Origin: an uncultured Aquimarina sp.
GTDB taxonomy: Bacteria > Bacteroidota > Bacteroidia > Flavobacteriales > Flavobacteriaceae
Direction of reading: 5' to 3'
Assembly: GCA_947496355.1 (NCBI GenBank)
Contig: CANMCO010000009.1
Span: 176,421 to 240,420 of the forward strand
Length of the DNA: 64,000 nucleotides
Below, piece by piece: positions 36,647-46,009 of the stretch. The first letter of the stretch is position 1, and the number at the start of each line of letters is the position of its first letter. Under the pieces are notes generated by a model, which did not search any database, had not been told where the DNA came from, and saw only the letters and a list, made by a program, of their open reading frames with translations. The position numbers and the translations under genes are program-made.

Positions 36647-38338
36647 ATGTCAGACGATAAAAAAGTTATCTTCTCAATGTCTGGAGTTAGTAAAACGTTT
36701 AAAAGTGCTAATACTCCTGTATTAAAAAATATATATTTAAGTTTCTTTTATGGAGCTAAAATAGGAATCCTTGGTCTTAATGGTTCGGGAAAATCTACTT
36801 TGCTAAAGATTATTGCTGGAATAGATAAAAACTATCAGGGAGATGTTGTATTTGCTCCTGGTTATTCAGTAGGCATGTTAGAACAGGAACCACAATTAGA
36901 TCCTGAAAAAACGGTTCTTGAAGTGGTTAAAGAAGGGGTGGCAGAGACTGTTGCCGTTTTGGATGAGTATAACAAGATCAATGATATGTTTGGTTTGCCA
37001 GAGATATATGAAAACCCTGAAAAAATGCAGAAGCTTATGGATAAGCAGGCAACCTTACAGGATCAGATAGATGCAAGTAATGCATGGGAATTGGATACCA
37101 AACTAGAAATAGCAATGGATGCGCTTAGAACACCAGATTCAGACAAAAAAATCGGAGTATTATCTGGTGGAGAGAAAAGAAGAGTAGCCCTTTGTCGTTT
37201 ATTATTGCAAGAACCTGATGTGTTATTGTTGGATGAACCAACTAACCACCTTGATGCAGAATCTGTACACTGGTTAGAGCATCATTTGGCACAATACAAA
37301 GGAACCGTTATTGCCGTAACACACGATAGATATTTCTTAGATAATGTTGCGGGTTGGATATTAGAATTGGATAGAGGAGAGGGAATACCATGGAAAGGAA
37401 ATTATTCTTCTTGGCTAGACCAAAAATCTAAACGATTAGCGCAAGAGAGCAAGTCAGCTTCAAAACGTCAGAAAACTTTAGAACGAGAGTTAGAATGGGT
37501 TCGCCAAGGCGCCAAAGGAAGACAGACCAAACAAAAAGCACGTTTAAAGAATTATGATAAATTGATGAGTCAGGATCAAAAACAACTTGATGAAAAACTC
37601 GAAATTTACATCCCTAACGGCCCCCGTCTCGGTACTAATGTACTAGAAGCATCGGGAATTAGTAAAGCCTATGGAGATAAACTTCTGTATGAAGATCTTA
37701 ACTTTAAACTTCCCCAAGCTGGAATTGTGGGTATTATTGGTCCCAATGGAGCCGGTAAAACTACAATCTTTAAAATGATTATGGGAGAGGAAACACCGGA
37801 TAAGGGAAGTTTTTCTGTTGGAGAAACAGCCAAAATAGCTTATGTAGACCAAGCGCACTCTAATATTGACCCAGATAAATCTATTTGGCAAAACTTTAGT
37901 GATGAACAAGATTTGGTGATGATGGGAGGTAAAGAAGTTAATTCTAGAGCATATTTAAGTCGTTTTAATTTTGGAGGAAGCGAACAAAATAAAAAAGTTT
38001 CTACACTTTCTGGTGGAGAACGAAACCGTCTACATCTTGCTATGACCTTAAAAGAAGAAGGTAATGTATTACTTTTAGATGAACCTACTAATGATCTTGA
38101 TGTCAATACATTAAGAGCGCTAGAAGAGGGGCTAGAGAACTTTGCGGGATGTGCTGTTGTTATCTCTCACGACCGTTGGTTCCTTGATCGTATCTGTACA
38201 CATATTTTAGCATTTGAAGGAGATTCTCAAGTGTATTTCTTTGAGGGTAGTTTTTCAGATTATGAAGAGAATAAAAAGAAACGCCTTGGTGGTGATCTAA
38301 TGCCAAAACGTATCAAGTATAAAAAATTAGTACGATAA
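36647..38338 (+). CDS. ettA: Energy-dependent translational throttle protein
   Basis: 563 residues, two ABC-F ATPase domains. Walker A sites are GLNGSGKSTL and GPNGAGKTT; signatures are LSGGEKRRVALCR and LSGGERNRLHLAM; Walker B are LLLDEPTNHLD and LLLDEPTNDLD. The arm and P-site tRNA linker region is IPWKGNYSSWLDQKSKRL. EttA binds the ribosomal E site and gates elongation by ATP/ADP ratio. Its TAA is followed at once by the ATG of the HAD gene. Confidence 0.96.
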   Translation: MSDDKKVIFSMSGVSKTFKSANTPVLKNIYLSFFYGAKIGILGLNGSGKSTLLKIIAGIDKNYQGDVVFAPGYSVGMLEQEPQLDPEKTVLEVVKEGVAETVAVLDEYNKINDMFGLPEIYENPEKMQKLMDKQATLQDQIDASNAWELDTKLEIAMDALRTPDSDKKIGVLSGGEKRRVALCRLLLQEPDVLLLDEPTNHLDAESVHWLEHHLAQYKGTVIAVTHDRYFLDNVAGWILELDRGEGIPWKGNYSSWLDQKSKRLAQESKSASKRQKTLERELEWVRQGAKGRQTKQKARLKNYDKLMSQDQKQLDEKLEIYIPNGPRLGTNVLEASGISKAYGDKLLYEDLNFKLPQAGIVGIIGPNGAGKTTIFKMIMGEETPDKGSFSVGETAKIAYVDQAHSNIDPDKSIWQNFSDEQDLVMMGGKEVNSRAYLSRFNFGGSEQNKKVSTLSGGERNRLHLAMTLKEEGNVLLLDEPTNDLDVNTLRALEEGLENFAGCAVVISHDRWFLDRICTHILAFEGDSQVYFFEGSFSDYEENKKKRLGGDLMPKRIKYKKLVR

Positions 38339-39031
38339 ATGTCACTAAGCGATATTAAAGTAATTGCATTTGATGCAGACGATACGCTATGGGTCAATGA
38401 AACTTTTTTCAGAAAAGCAGAAGAAGAGTTTTGCGATCTTTTAAAGGATTATATGGCAAAAGAGGAAGCAAACAAACTCCTTTTTGATGTAGAAATGCAA
38501 AACTTACCTATATACGGCTACGGGATTAAACCTTTTACATTATCATTAATAGAAGCAGCAATCAAAGTATCTAATGGCAGTATGACCATTGAACTGGTTC
38601 AAAAGCTTATCGATAAAGGAAAACAAATGCTTCAGGAACCTATAGAGTTACTTGAAGGCATAGATGAAACATTGAATGAATTATCTAAGCGATATCGCTT
38701 GGTAATGGCAACCAAAGGAGATTTATTAGATCAAGAGCGCAAGTTGATTAAGTCTGGCTTAGAAAAATATTTTCATCATATCGAGATCGTATCGGATAAA
38801 ACAGAAAAACAATATAGTAAATTGGTAAAACACCTTGACGTTTCTGTAAATGAGTTTCTAATGGTCGGGAACTCTCTAAAATCCGATGTTATTCCTGTTT
38901 TGAATATAAATGCTCATGCGTTTCATATTCCGTTTCATACGACATGGGTACATGAAATGGTACATGAAGACATTGATCATCCAAATTTTAGAAGTTTTAC
39001 AAAAGCAAGCGAACTACTTGAAGTCCTATAA
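38339..39031 (+). CDS. HAD family hydrolase
   Basis: 230 residues. HAD motif I is VIAFDADDTLW (nucleophile Asp), motif II VMATKGD, motif III KTEKQYSK and motif IV FLMVGNSLKSDVIP. A helical cap of about 75 residues follows motif I. It is a soluble phosphatase of unknown substrate. The start abuts the ettA stop and the next gene is 2 bases away, so it belongs to the same operon. Confidence 0.93.
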   Translation: MSLSDIKVIAFDADDTLWVNETFFRKAEEEFCDLLKDYMAKEEANKLLFDVEMQNLPIYGYGIKPFTLSLIEAAIKVSNGSMTIELVQKLIDKGKQMLQEPIELLEGIDETLNELSKRYRLVMATKGDLLDQERKLIKSGLEKYFHHIEIVSDKTEKQYSKLVKHLDVSVNEFLMVGNSLKSDVIPVLNINAHAFHIPFHTTWVHEMVHEDIDHPNFRSFTKASELLEVL

Positions 39032-39033
39032 CA

Positions 39034-39663
39034 ATGAGAACGCTTATAGATCTTACCAATTGGAACAGAAAAGAACATTTTGAGTTCTTTGGCGGTTTTG
39101 ATGAACCATTTTTTGGGATTACGACTACTGTTGACTTTACTATTGGATATCAAAAGATAAAAGACTTTGGATATCCTTATTTCTTGTATTACCTACATAA
39201 ATCCTTACAAGCAGCCAATGCTATTGAGGCTTTTAAATATCGTATAGAAGGCAAAGAAGTTTTCTTATACGATAAAATCCATGCATCGCCAACAATCGGT
39301 AGAGAAGATCATACATTTGGTTTTTCTTTTATGGAATTTAATGCAGACTTTGAAGTTTTTAAAACAGAAGCCGAAAAAGAGATAAAGGAGGTAAAAAACA
39401 CATCTGGATTGCGACATACTGCTAATGCAAAACGAATAGACACCATTCATTATTCATCAATTCCTTGGTATAATTTCACTGGACTTACTCATGCTCGACA
39501 TTTTCAGTTTAAAGATAGTGTTCCAAAAATTTCATTTGGAAAATATAACAAAGAGAATGGGAAATTAAATTTACCAATTGCAATAAATGTACATCATGGA
39601 TTGGTTGATGGATATCATGTAGGTTTATACCTGGAAGAATTTCAACGTTTACTAAATGAATAA
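39034..39663 (+). CDS. Chloramphenicol acetyltransferase (CatA) family protein
   Basis: 209 residues, length normal for the family. The catalytic motif is NVHHGLVDGYHVGLYLEEFQ with the active-site His and the structural Asp. FFGITTTVDFT and TFGFSFMEFNADFE also match the trimeric acetyltransferase fold. Whether it uses chloramphenicol cannot be told; chromosomal homologues in Bacteroidota often have no known substrate. It is the third cistron behind ettA with a 2-base gap. Confidence 0.85.
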   Translation: MRTLIDLTNWNRKEHFEFFGGFDEPFFGITTTVDFTIGYQKIKDFGYPYFLYYLHKSLQAANAIEAFKYRIEGKEVFLYDKIHASPTIGREDHTFGFSFMEFNADFEVFKTEAEKEIKEVKNTSGLRHTANAKRIDTIHYSSIPWYNFTGLTHARHFQFKDSVPKISFGKYNKENGKLNLPIAINVHHGLVDGYHVGLYLEEFQRLLNE

Positions 39664-39736
39664 GTTGATCATGAGTGGAGAAGCGGGTAAGAAAGTTTCT
39701 AAAAACAAGCAAAGGCTAAAAAAGAAAAAGTCCTAA
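39656..39736 (+). CDS. Candidate 26-residue basic peptide
   Basis: An ATG at 39656 overlaps the end of the acetyltransferase gene by 8 bases and opens a 26-codon frame ending in TAA at 39736; an internal ATG at 39671 would give 21 residues. The peptide has an SGEAGKKVSK start and a run of Lys/Arg at its end (KQRLKKKK). The overlap suggests coupled translation. It may be chance: the only support is the overlap, the strong basic bias and the terminator right after it. Confidence 0.35.
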   Translation: MNKLIMSGEAGKKVSKNKQRLKKKKS

Positions 39737-39754
39737 AACATAATTAATAATCAT

Positions 39755-39792
39755 AAAAAAGTTCTGAAGGTTTTATCTTTTAGAACTTTTTT
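39755..39792 (+). terminator. Terminator of the ettA operon
   Basis: A-rich stem 39755-39765 (AAAAAAGTTCT) pairs with 39782-39792; G-T pairs let it extend to a 6-base loop. A T-run lies in the right arm. It can act in both directions. Confidence 0.75.
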
Positions 39793-39828
39793 ACAGAAAA
39801 CCCATGATTGCCTCAAGCTAATCAGTAA

Positions 39829-40419
39829 TTAAATAACTTCAAATTTTTTTACTTCTCCTACTTGCATGTTGTTAAGGTAAATCTCCCCAACACGCACCCT
39901 TACTAGTCGCAGAGTAGGAAAACCAACGGCAGAAGTCATTTTTCGAACCTGACGAAATTTACCTTCCTTTAATGTAATAGACACCCAGCTAGTTGGACCG
40001 TGCCTGTCATCCCTTATTTTCTTTGATCTTGTTGGAAAATCAGGAGAACGATCTAGTTTAAAAACTTTGCAAGACGCCGTCATATATTTTTTTCCGTCAA
40101 AACCAATTTCTACACCATTTGTTAAGGTGGTAATTTCTTCTTCAGAGATGTCTCCGTCTAATTGGGCGTAATACTCTTTTTCTATTTTGCCGCTACAAAT
40201 ATGATTACTAACTTTTCCGTCTGTTGTAAGTAATAATAGGCCTTCAGATTTTTCATCCAATCTTCCTATGGCCATTGTTCCTTCAGGGAAATCATACAAT
40301 TCACCTAGCAATTTTTTTGAATTCCGTTTTTGACCATTGTTTACAAACTGGCTCAAATAGCCATACGGTTTGTACATCATAAAATGGTTATGCCTATTAT
40401 TTTTGGTATTAATACTCAT
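39829..40419 (-). CDS. Pseudouridine synthase, RluE/RsuA type
   Basis: 196 residues. No S4 domain; the opening HFMMYKPYGYLSQF and the catalytic Asp in IGRLDEKSEGLLLLTTDG identify the RsuA/RluB/RluE group, and KFRQVRKMTSAVGFPTLRLVR is the conserved C-terminal helix. RluE modifies a uridine in 23S rRNA; short S4-less forms like this resemble it most. Some N-terminal codons before HFMMYKP may not be translated. Confidence 0.88.
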   Translation of the reverse strand: MSINTKNNRHNHFMMYKPYGYLSQFVNNGQKRNSKKLLGELYDFPEGTMAIGRLDEKSEGLLLLTTDGKVSNHICSGKIEKEYYAQLDGDISEEEITTLTNGVEIGFDGKKYMTASCKVFKLDRSPDFPTRSKKIRDDRHGPTSWVSITLKEGKFRQVRKMTSAVGFPTLRLVRVRVGEIYLNNMQVGEVKKFEVI

Positions 40420-40525
40420 TCAGAAATTTGTGTTGGCGAAATTACGAATTTAGTTTGTTTGATATAAGATTAAGTATAGAATGATAATTAACGTAAGAGA
40501 TTTTTTTAAATTGAAAAGTAACACT

Positions 40526-40533
40526 TACCTTTG
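40526..40533 (+). promoter_or_regulatory. -7 promoter box of the cold-shock gene
   Basis: TACCTTTG fits the TAnnTTTG consensus. It predicts a start near 40540 and an untranslated leader of about 180 bases before the ATG at 40723. The -33 element is not clear. Confidence 0.5.
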
Positions 40534-40570
40534 CACAAGTTTCAGTATTGTTTTAAAAGTATAATTTAAA

Positions 40571-40677
40571 AGGTTTGCTGTCACTAGTTATTGCAACGAC
40601 TGGGTAAATTATTCGGTAAATCAATCTTATAAATTGTTATTTTCCAATTGTTCGTTTAGTATTTCAATGACAGCCTT
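40571..40677 (+). promoter_or_regulatory. Structured 5' leader candidate of the cold-shock-domain gene
   Basis: GCTGTCA at 40577-40583 pairs with TGACAGC at 40668-40674, and outside it AAAG at 40569-40572 can pair with CTTT at 40675-40678 across a bulge, closing a loop of about 85 bases. Cold-shock genes often have long, temperature-sensitive leaders; this pairing is a visible candidate only. Confidence 0.4.
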
Positions 40678-40722
40678 TATCTACAGGTTAAATTAGGTTT
40701 AATAAAAAATGCATTAAAACGA

Positions 40723-41166
40723 ATGGCAAAATCGCAACAAACATTTAGTAAGATTGAAAAAGAAAAAAAGAAGTTAAAAAAGCGCGAAGAAAAGCAAAAA
40801 AAGAAAGCAGAACGTCTTGCTAATTCAAACAAAGGAAACGGGTTAGATAGTATGATTGCTTATGTTGATGAAAATGGGTACACTACTGACACTCCACCCG
40901 ATCCAAGAAAGAAGGTGAAAGTAGAAAATATTGAGATAGGTGTTCCTAAAAGAGAGAAAATAGAATTTGATCCTGTAAGAAAGGGTAAAGTTGCTTTTTT
41001 CAATGATTCAAAAGGATATGGATTTATTAATGATGATGAGGATGGAGAACGCTACTTTGTACATGTTAATGGACTCGTTGATGACGTAAAAGAAAATGAC
41101 AAGGTTAGTTTTGAGCTTGAAAAAGGTCAAAAAGGTATGAATGCTGTACGTGTAAAGAAGATTTAA
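40723..41166 (+). CDS. Cold-shock-domain protein with basic coiled-coil N-terminus
   Basis: 147 residues. Residues 5-35 are extremely rich in Lys/Glu (KIEKEKKKLKKREEKQKKK), then a linker and a cold-shock domain at about 85-147: KGKVAFFNDSKGYGFI (RNP1-like) and ERYFVHVNGLVDDVKEND (RNP2-like). It should bind single-stranded nucleic acid. The long basic tail is a form common in Bacteroidota. A long leader and a strong terminator flank the gene. Confidence 0.9.
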   Translation: MAKSQQTFSKIEKEKKKLKKREEKQKKKAERLANSNKGNGLDSMIAYVDENGYTTDTPPDPRKKVKVENIEIGVPKREKIEFDPVRKGKVAFFNDSKGYGFINDDEDGERYFVHVNGLVDDVKENDKVSFELEKGQKGMNAVRVKKI

Positions 41167-41193
41167 TATATAAAGAAGTATATAATCGAAAGT

Positions 41194-41232
41194 GACAAAG
41201 CCTGGAATAAACATTCTAGGCTTTGTCCTTTT
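41194..41232 (+). terminator. Terminator after the cold-shock gene
   Basis: 15-bp arms 41194-41208 (GACAAAGCCTGGAAT) and 41213-41227 around AAAC with one G-T pair, then a T-run; it also lies just past the convergent gene end. Confidence 0.9.
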
Positions 41233-41242
41233 TCTAATAAGT

Positions 41243-42046
41243 CTATTTAGTTTTTTGTGGATACCAATCCAATTGCACTACTTCAATATTAGAATCTTGT
41301 GAGACAATTTCTTTGAATTTATTCACATCGCTCAAGCCATTTGTCCCACGATAATGGTAAGGATAAACTTCTTTGGGTTTAAATTCTAAAACGGCATTAG
41401 CCGCATTTTCTACAGTCATGGTATAAGGAAGGTTCATGCATACAAAAGCTTTATCTATGTATTTTAAATTTCTCATTTCAGGAATATCTTCTGTATCGCC
41501 AGAGAAATAGATTCGTTCTTTCCCTAGGGTAATAACATATCCATTTCCTCTTCCTTTTTTATGAAATTTTAAAGCTTCTTCGCGTAAATTATACATAGGG
41601 ATAGCTTCAATTGATATTCCTTGAACTTCTTTTGTTTCTCCGTTATTAATAATCACAAGTTGTTCTGTGTACTTTGCAGGAAGTTTTTCGGCTACTGCTT
41701 GTGGCACTATAAGCTCAGCTTTTGAAAGGTTTAAACTATCCAGAGTATCTATATTCATATGATCTCCATGAATATCTGTAATAAGTACTAAGTTGGGCAG
41801 GCTTTTATCATGAAAAGCCTTTGGGCCACCGGCTGGGTCAATATAAATTGTTTTTCCTTTCCATTCAATAATGGCGGTAGCATGACCTATTGGATCAATA
41901 TTAATATCACTCTCTTTCTTCTTGATTACTTCTTGAGGTGTTTCAGTAACCGGATCATTAACAACTTCGGTATCCTCATTTTTTTGTGACTTACAATTCC
42001 ATAGAAAAATGGGGATTATCAAGATATACAGAACTTTAGGTTTCAT
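41243..42046 (-). CDS. MBL-fold metallo-hydrolase lipoprotein
   Basis: 267 residues. Lipoprotein signal ends in IFLWNC (Cys18), then a Glu/Thr-rich linker. The metallo-beta-lactamase-like fold of the UPF0173/UlaG type has GHATAIIEWKGKTIYIDPAG, then LVLITDIHGDHMNIDT (HxxxD-type with HGDH), YFSGDTEDIPE and PYHYRGTNG. It is a periplasmic or surface enzyme of unknown substrate. It converges on the cold-shock gene across a shared terminator. Confidence 0.88.
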   Translation of the reverse strand: MKPKVLYILIIPIFLWNCKSQKNEDTEVVNDPVTETPQEVIKKKESDINIDPIGHATAIIEWKGKTIYIDPAGGPKAFHDKSLPNLVLITDIHGDHMNIDTLDSLNLSKAELIVPQAVAEKLPAKYTEQLVIINNGETKEVQGISIEAIPMYNLREEALKFHKKGRGNGYVITLGKERIYFSGDTEDIPEMRNLKYIDKAFVCMNLPYTMTVENAANAVLEFKPKEVYPYHYRGTNGLSDVNKFKEIVSQDSNIEVVQLDWYPQKTK

Positions 42047-42183
42047 TTTAGACGATTTTGTGTTTGTTAGATTGGTATAAGATAAGGATAATCTGTCTAA
42101 ATTATATTTATATAATACTTAGTAATGCGAGAAATTAAATTCAAAGAGCTATAGTGCTAAATGCGGTGATATTAGAAGATTAA

Positions 42184-42939
42184 TTAACTATCTAACCACA
42201 GTTTTATTGCCATTGCTATTACCATAATGATCAAAAATATCTTAACAAGGCCGTCACCTTTTTTTACCGCCCATCTGCTCGCTATCCATCCTCCTGAAGC
42301 ATTTCCTATAGCAAGGACAACACCATACAAATAATCAATCTGTTTGTTATAAGCAAAAATTGCAAGGGCTCCTATGGTATAGACAAATACAACCAGCACT
42401 TTGACAGCATTTGATTTAACGAGTCCCATGTAATTAATAGAGGTTAGTGCCAATAAAATAAATATACCAACTCCTGCCTGAATAAAGCCTCCGTAGATAC
42501 CAATAAAGAAAAAAATAAGTATTGCAAGCCAAAAATACTTTCCTTGTATTCTTTCTAAAAAATCTTCCGTTTTAATTTTAGGTTTGAATACCATAAAAAA
42601 GACCACTACAACCATTACAATAGCCAGAATCTTGTTAAACGTATCTCCTTTAATATCAACAGCAATCTGTGCGCCAATTAATGAGCCTAATAATGCAGAA
42701 ATACCAAGGTAAACACCAAAAGATGAAGGCTTAATTCCCTTGCTTTTAAACCCTGCCACTGAAGTTATACTCTGGATAAAAATTCCTATTCGATTGGTAC
42801 CATTGGCCACAGCTGGATCTAATCCCAAAAAAATGAGCATAGGTAATGTAAGCAACGAACCGCCACCTGCCATTGTATTGATAACACCAGCCACAAACCC
42901 AACAAAAGCTAAAAGCAATAGAAGTAAAGTTTCGTTCAT
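42184..42939 (-). CDS. TSUP (TauE/SafE) family sulfite or organosulfur exporter
   Basis: About 251 residues from the Met of MNETLLLLLLAFVG; an upstream extension to 43038 has no support and would overlap the divergent gene. Eight hydrophobic segments and the repeated TSUP motifs are visible: GVINTMAGGGSLLTLPMLI and GFIQAGVGIFILLALT. Such proteins move sulfite, taurine-derived sulfur compounds or related anions. It is divergent from the SulP gene, which fits a sulfur-anion theme, though that is inference. Confidence 0.88.
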   Translation of the reverse strand: MNETLLLLLLAFVGFVAGVINTMAGGGSLLTLPMLIFLGLDPAVANGTNRIGIFIQSITSVAGFKSKGIKPSSFGVYLGISALLGSLIGAQIAVDIKGDTFNKILAIVMVVVVFFMVFKPKIKTEDFLERIQGKYFWLAILIFFFIGIYGGFIQAGVGIFILLALTSINYMGLVKSNAVKVLVVFVYTIGALAIFAYNKQIDYLYGVVLAIGNASGGWIASRWAVKKGDGLVKIFLIIMVIAMAIKLWLDS

Positions 42940-43064
42940 TGAGCTATTAAACAGTGTTAGAAAAATAGAGATTGTATTATGTTCAAAAATAGGCAAAACG
43001 ATGAAAACGAATTTATGAATTAGAAATTCTTTTGGCATAACTTGTCAACTGTTGTAGATTTACG

Positions 43065-44840
43065 TTGTTAACCAAAAAAAATAAAGAAGTTAAAACAATA
43101 TATAAAATAGTTCCGTTTCTACAGATCTTTAAAAACAAAGAGTATAATACATCTGTTTTTAAATCAGATGTAATAGCGGGTGTTACTGTTGGCGTGGTCT
43201 TGATTCCACAAGCCATTGCATATGCATTACTTATGGGCGTGCCTCCGATTTATGGGTTATATGCATGTTTGGTACCTTTGTTACTATATGCGTTTTTTGG
43301 AACATCAAAACAATTAAGCATAGGTCCCGTAGCTGTCACTGCCATATTAGTAATGAGTGGTGTGAGTCAGCTCGCTGATCCCTTTACGGAAAAATTTATT
43401 GAACTAGTTTTGTTAGCTAGCTTTTTGATAGGGTTGTTGCAAATTGCCATGAGTATACTGCAAATGGGGTTTTTGGTAAATCTTATCTCTCAGCCTGTAA
43501 TATCTGGTTTTATATCTGCAGCGGCAATTATTATTATAGTTTCTCAGCTAGAAGAGGTATTTGGGATGAATATCCCTGATTTTAAATATGCTCATCAGAC
43601 CGTTTGGCACGCTATAAGTCACTTTAAAGATGTTGATTGGATAACTTTTGGAACCTGTTCGTTCTCTATAGCTGCTATTCTTGTTTTTAAAAAATGGAAA
43701 AAAGCATTTCCTGGGGCTCTTTTTGTTCTCGTAATTACAACCGTGCTTACTTATGTGCTTAACTTGCATTCTAAAGGGTTGTCTATAATACAGGATGTTC
43801 CTGTAGGATTGCCATCATTTATAATTCCGGATATGGATTATGAAACTGTATTGACTCTTGTGCCTTCGGTTTTAACAGTTACGTTTATTGGGTATGTTGG
43901 AAGTATTGGGATTGCCAAGTCCTTGGAAATGAAAAATAGAGATCATATTGTAAAGCCAAATCAAGAGTTATTTGCTTTAGGAATAGCCAAATTGATTGGT
44001 ACTTTTTTCCAGGCTGTGCCTTCCTCGGGAAGTTATAGTAGAACTGCAATCAATGATGAAGCGGGAGGGAAGACTACAGTATCATCTTTAATAACCGTAA
44101 TAATGGTGGTCTTTTCATTGCTCTTTCTTACTTCGTTCTTTTATTATATCCCAAAAGCTGTATTGGCGGCGATAATATTGGTATCGGTATTCGGATTAAT
44201 TAATTTTAGTGAAGCAAAGTATCTATTTCGTTTAAGAAGACGAGATTTTCTTGTAATGATAATTACTTTTTTAGGAACCCTGATTTTTGGTGTTGAAAAT
44301 GGGATATTTATTGGGGTTATACTTTCATTTGTATTTCTTCAGTACTATAGTTCGCGCCCTCATATTGCAGAATTGGTAAACATACCAGGAACGAAGTATT
44401 ATCGTAATATAAATAGATTTCCCGATGCAACTCAATCAACAGAGTATTTGATTATTAGGTTTGATAATCAATTATACTTTGGAAATTCAAGTTATTTTAA
44501 GGATACAATTCAGGAGTATGTTTCTAATCGGGAGCCTTTACCTAAATTTCTAATTTTGGATAATACAAATGTGCATGATATTGATAGTACCGGATTACAT
44601 GTGTTAGAAGATATTCATGAATACCTTGAAGATTTAAGGATTCAGTTGCTAATGGTTGGAACGATCGGTCCAGTAAGAGATTTTCTAAAACGATCAGGTT
44701 TTACAGATACTCTGGGTGTAGATCACTATTATTTAACAATATCTGATGCCGTTGATTACGCAGAAAACAAAATAGAGCGTAAAAGTATTCACGAGGCCGC
44801 AGTACAATTTAATAAGGATAGAAGATCCTTTCTGGATTAA
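43065..44840 (+). CDS. SulP family inorganic anion transporter
   Basis: 591 residues. No ATG precedes the first membrane segment; the frame opens at a TTG (43065), so the start is uncertain. About 11-12 hydrophobic segments, SulP signatures (DVIAGVTVGVVLIPQAIAYA, LFGTS-like ALFGTSKQLSIGPVAV) and a C-terminal STAS domain (about 440-560, PKFLILDNTNVHDIDSTGLH). It probably moves sulfate or bicarbonate into the cell. It faces the TSUP gene with a 125-base shared promoter region. Confidence 0.92.
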   Translation: MLTKKNKEVKTIYKIVPFLQIFKNKEYNTSVFKSDVIAGVTVGVVLIPQAIAYALLMGVPPIYGLYACLVPLLLYAFFGTSKQLSIGPVAVTAILVMSGVSQLADPFTEKFIELVLLASFLIGLLQIAMSILQMGFLVNLISQPVISGFISAAAIIIIVSQLEEVFGMNIPDFKYAHQTVWHAISHFKDVDWITFGTCSFSIAAILVFKKWKKAFPGALFVLVITTVLTYVLNLHSKGLSIIQDVPVGLPSFIIPDMDYETVLTLVPSVLTVTFIGYVGSIGIAKSLEMKNRDHIVKPNQELFALGIAKLIGTFFQAVPSSGSYSRTAINDEAGGKTTVSSLITVIMVVFSLLFLTSFFYYIPKAVLAAIILVSVFGLINFSEAKYLFRLRRRDFLVMIITFLGTLIFGVENGIFIGVILSFVFLQYYSSRPHIAELVNIPGTKYYRNINRFPDATQSTEYLIIRFDNQLYFGNSSYFKDTIQEYVSNREPLPKFLILDNTNVHDIDSTGLHVLEDIHEYLEDLRIQLLMVGTIGPVRDFLKRSGFTDTLGVDHYYLTISDAVDYAENKIERKSIHEAAVQFNKDRRSFLD

Positions 44841-44859
44841 TATATTTTTATTTTTAGAA

Positions 44860-45825
44860 CTATTCTTCTTCGTATAAATGAAGTTTTAGGCCCATACCAT
44901 AATTTGTATCATTATTTTTGATCAGGTTATTGTTTTCACTGTATTCTCTATCAAAACGTTGCCAGGTACGATTCTTAAAGAAAACTCTTCTAGTAAATGT
45001 TTTGTAACCGTTTATCTTATTAGTAAATGGGAGTAATGGTCTGAAAGTAGTAGAAACTTTTACGATACCTTTTCGGGTTTCTACTTCATGGTATTTTTTG
45101 GCTTGCTGCAATTTCCCTTCTTTATCTGCATATCCCAACACTTGAATAGAAACAAAAACACCCTCTTTAGGGATGTAAACCCTATGCTCAGAAATATCCA
45201 GTTCAAAATTAGATTTATCCGTATTGTTTACCGTAAAAATGATGTCCTCATAAGGTAATCTTTTTCCCGGGAAACCTCTATCATTACCATAAAACTGCAT
45301 TTTAAACAATGTAGAGAATGATTGTCCTCTTGAAGAATTCCTATTTGAAGATTCTACTTTGACCGGCAAATAAACAGCAGCTATTTTTGTAGGCTTTTCA
45401 GGGTTCTTAGGAAAAAAAACAGCTATTTCTGATTCTACTGTGGGAAGCCAACACCTGAAATAATCATTATGAATTTCGGGAGTAATTCGTCTAGTTTTAT
45501 ACTTTTTCTTTTTTTCTGCTGTAATGTATACTTCTACAAGCTCAGAGACGTCTTCAATAAGTAGTATTTTATCAGGTAAAGATTGAGTAGATAGTGCCAA
45601 TTCTTTATGGCCCAAAGCAGAAACATATAGAGAATCAATATCTGGGTACCATTTTTTAGAGAACCTAAAATTACCATCAGCATCGGCAAATGTACCGTTT
45701 CCATTCCCAAATGAAATCGTAGCATAAGATATAGGTTCATTTTGAACAGAGTCCAGCACAGTATATGTCTGAGAACAGACCATTTGTACTAAAAAAAGCA
45801 GTAGTAGGAAAACCGGCTTTTTCAT
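44860..45825 (-). CDS. Carboxypeptidase-like regulatory domain protein
   Basis: 321 residues with a signal peptide ending near MVCSQ. Residues about 20-95 form a CarboxypepD_reg-like beta domain (YTVLDSVQNEPISYATISF, GTFADADGNFRFS). The remainder (about 100-321) is beta-rich with no family I recognise. It is probably an envelope protein. It ends 19 bases from the convergent SulP gene with no obvious terminator between. Confidence 0.7.
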   Translation of the reverse strand: MKKPVFLLLLFLVQMVCSQTYTVLDSVQNEPISYATISFGNGNGTFADADGNFRFSKKWYPDIDSLYVSALGHKELALSTQSLPDKILLIEDVSELVEVYITAEKKKKYKTRRITPEIHNDYFRCWLPTVESEIAVFFPKNPEKPTKIAAVYLPVKVESSNRNSSRGQSFSTLFKMQFYGNDRGFPGKRLPYEDIIFTVNNTDKSNFELDISEHRVYIPKEGVFVSIQVLGYADKEGKLQQAKKYHEVETRKGIVKVSTTFRPLLPFTNKINGYKTFTRRVFFKNRTWQRFDREYSENNNLIKNNDTNYGMGLKLHLYEEE

Positions 45826-46009
45826 AAGTTGAGTTGGGGGTTAAAAAAACTAAAGTAATAAATAAATTTATAATGATGCTATTATCATGCCAAAGAACTC
45901 AAGTGAGCTTGAGTGAAATATATGAGGGTCGAAAGTTTAAAATTGTATTTTTTTATTTAAATTTTATTTATAAATAATTGATAAATAGTTATTTGAAATT
46001 ATTTATATA

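Noticed and set aside
39034..39663. Acquired chloramphenicol resistance gene
   Set aside because: It is embedded in the ettA operon with tight spacing and looks like a resident homologue; no mobile element is nearby.
42940..43038. N-terminal extension of the TSUP protein
   Set aside because: The extension has no family support; the hydrophobic start at 42939 is typical.
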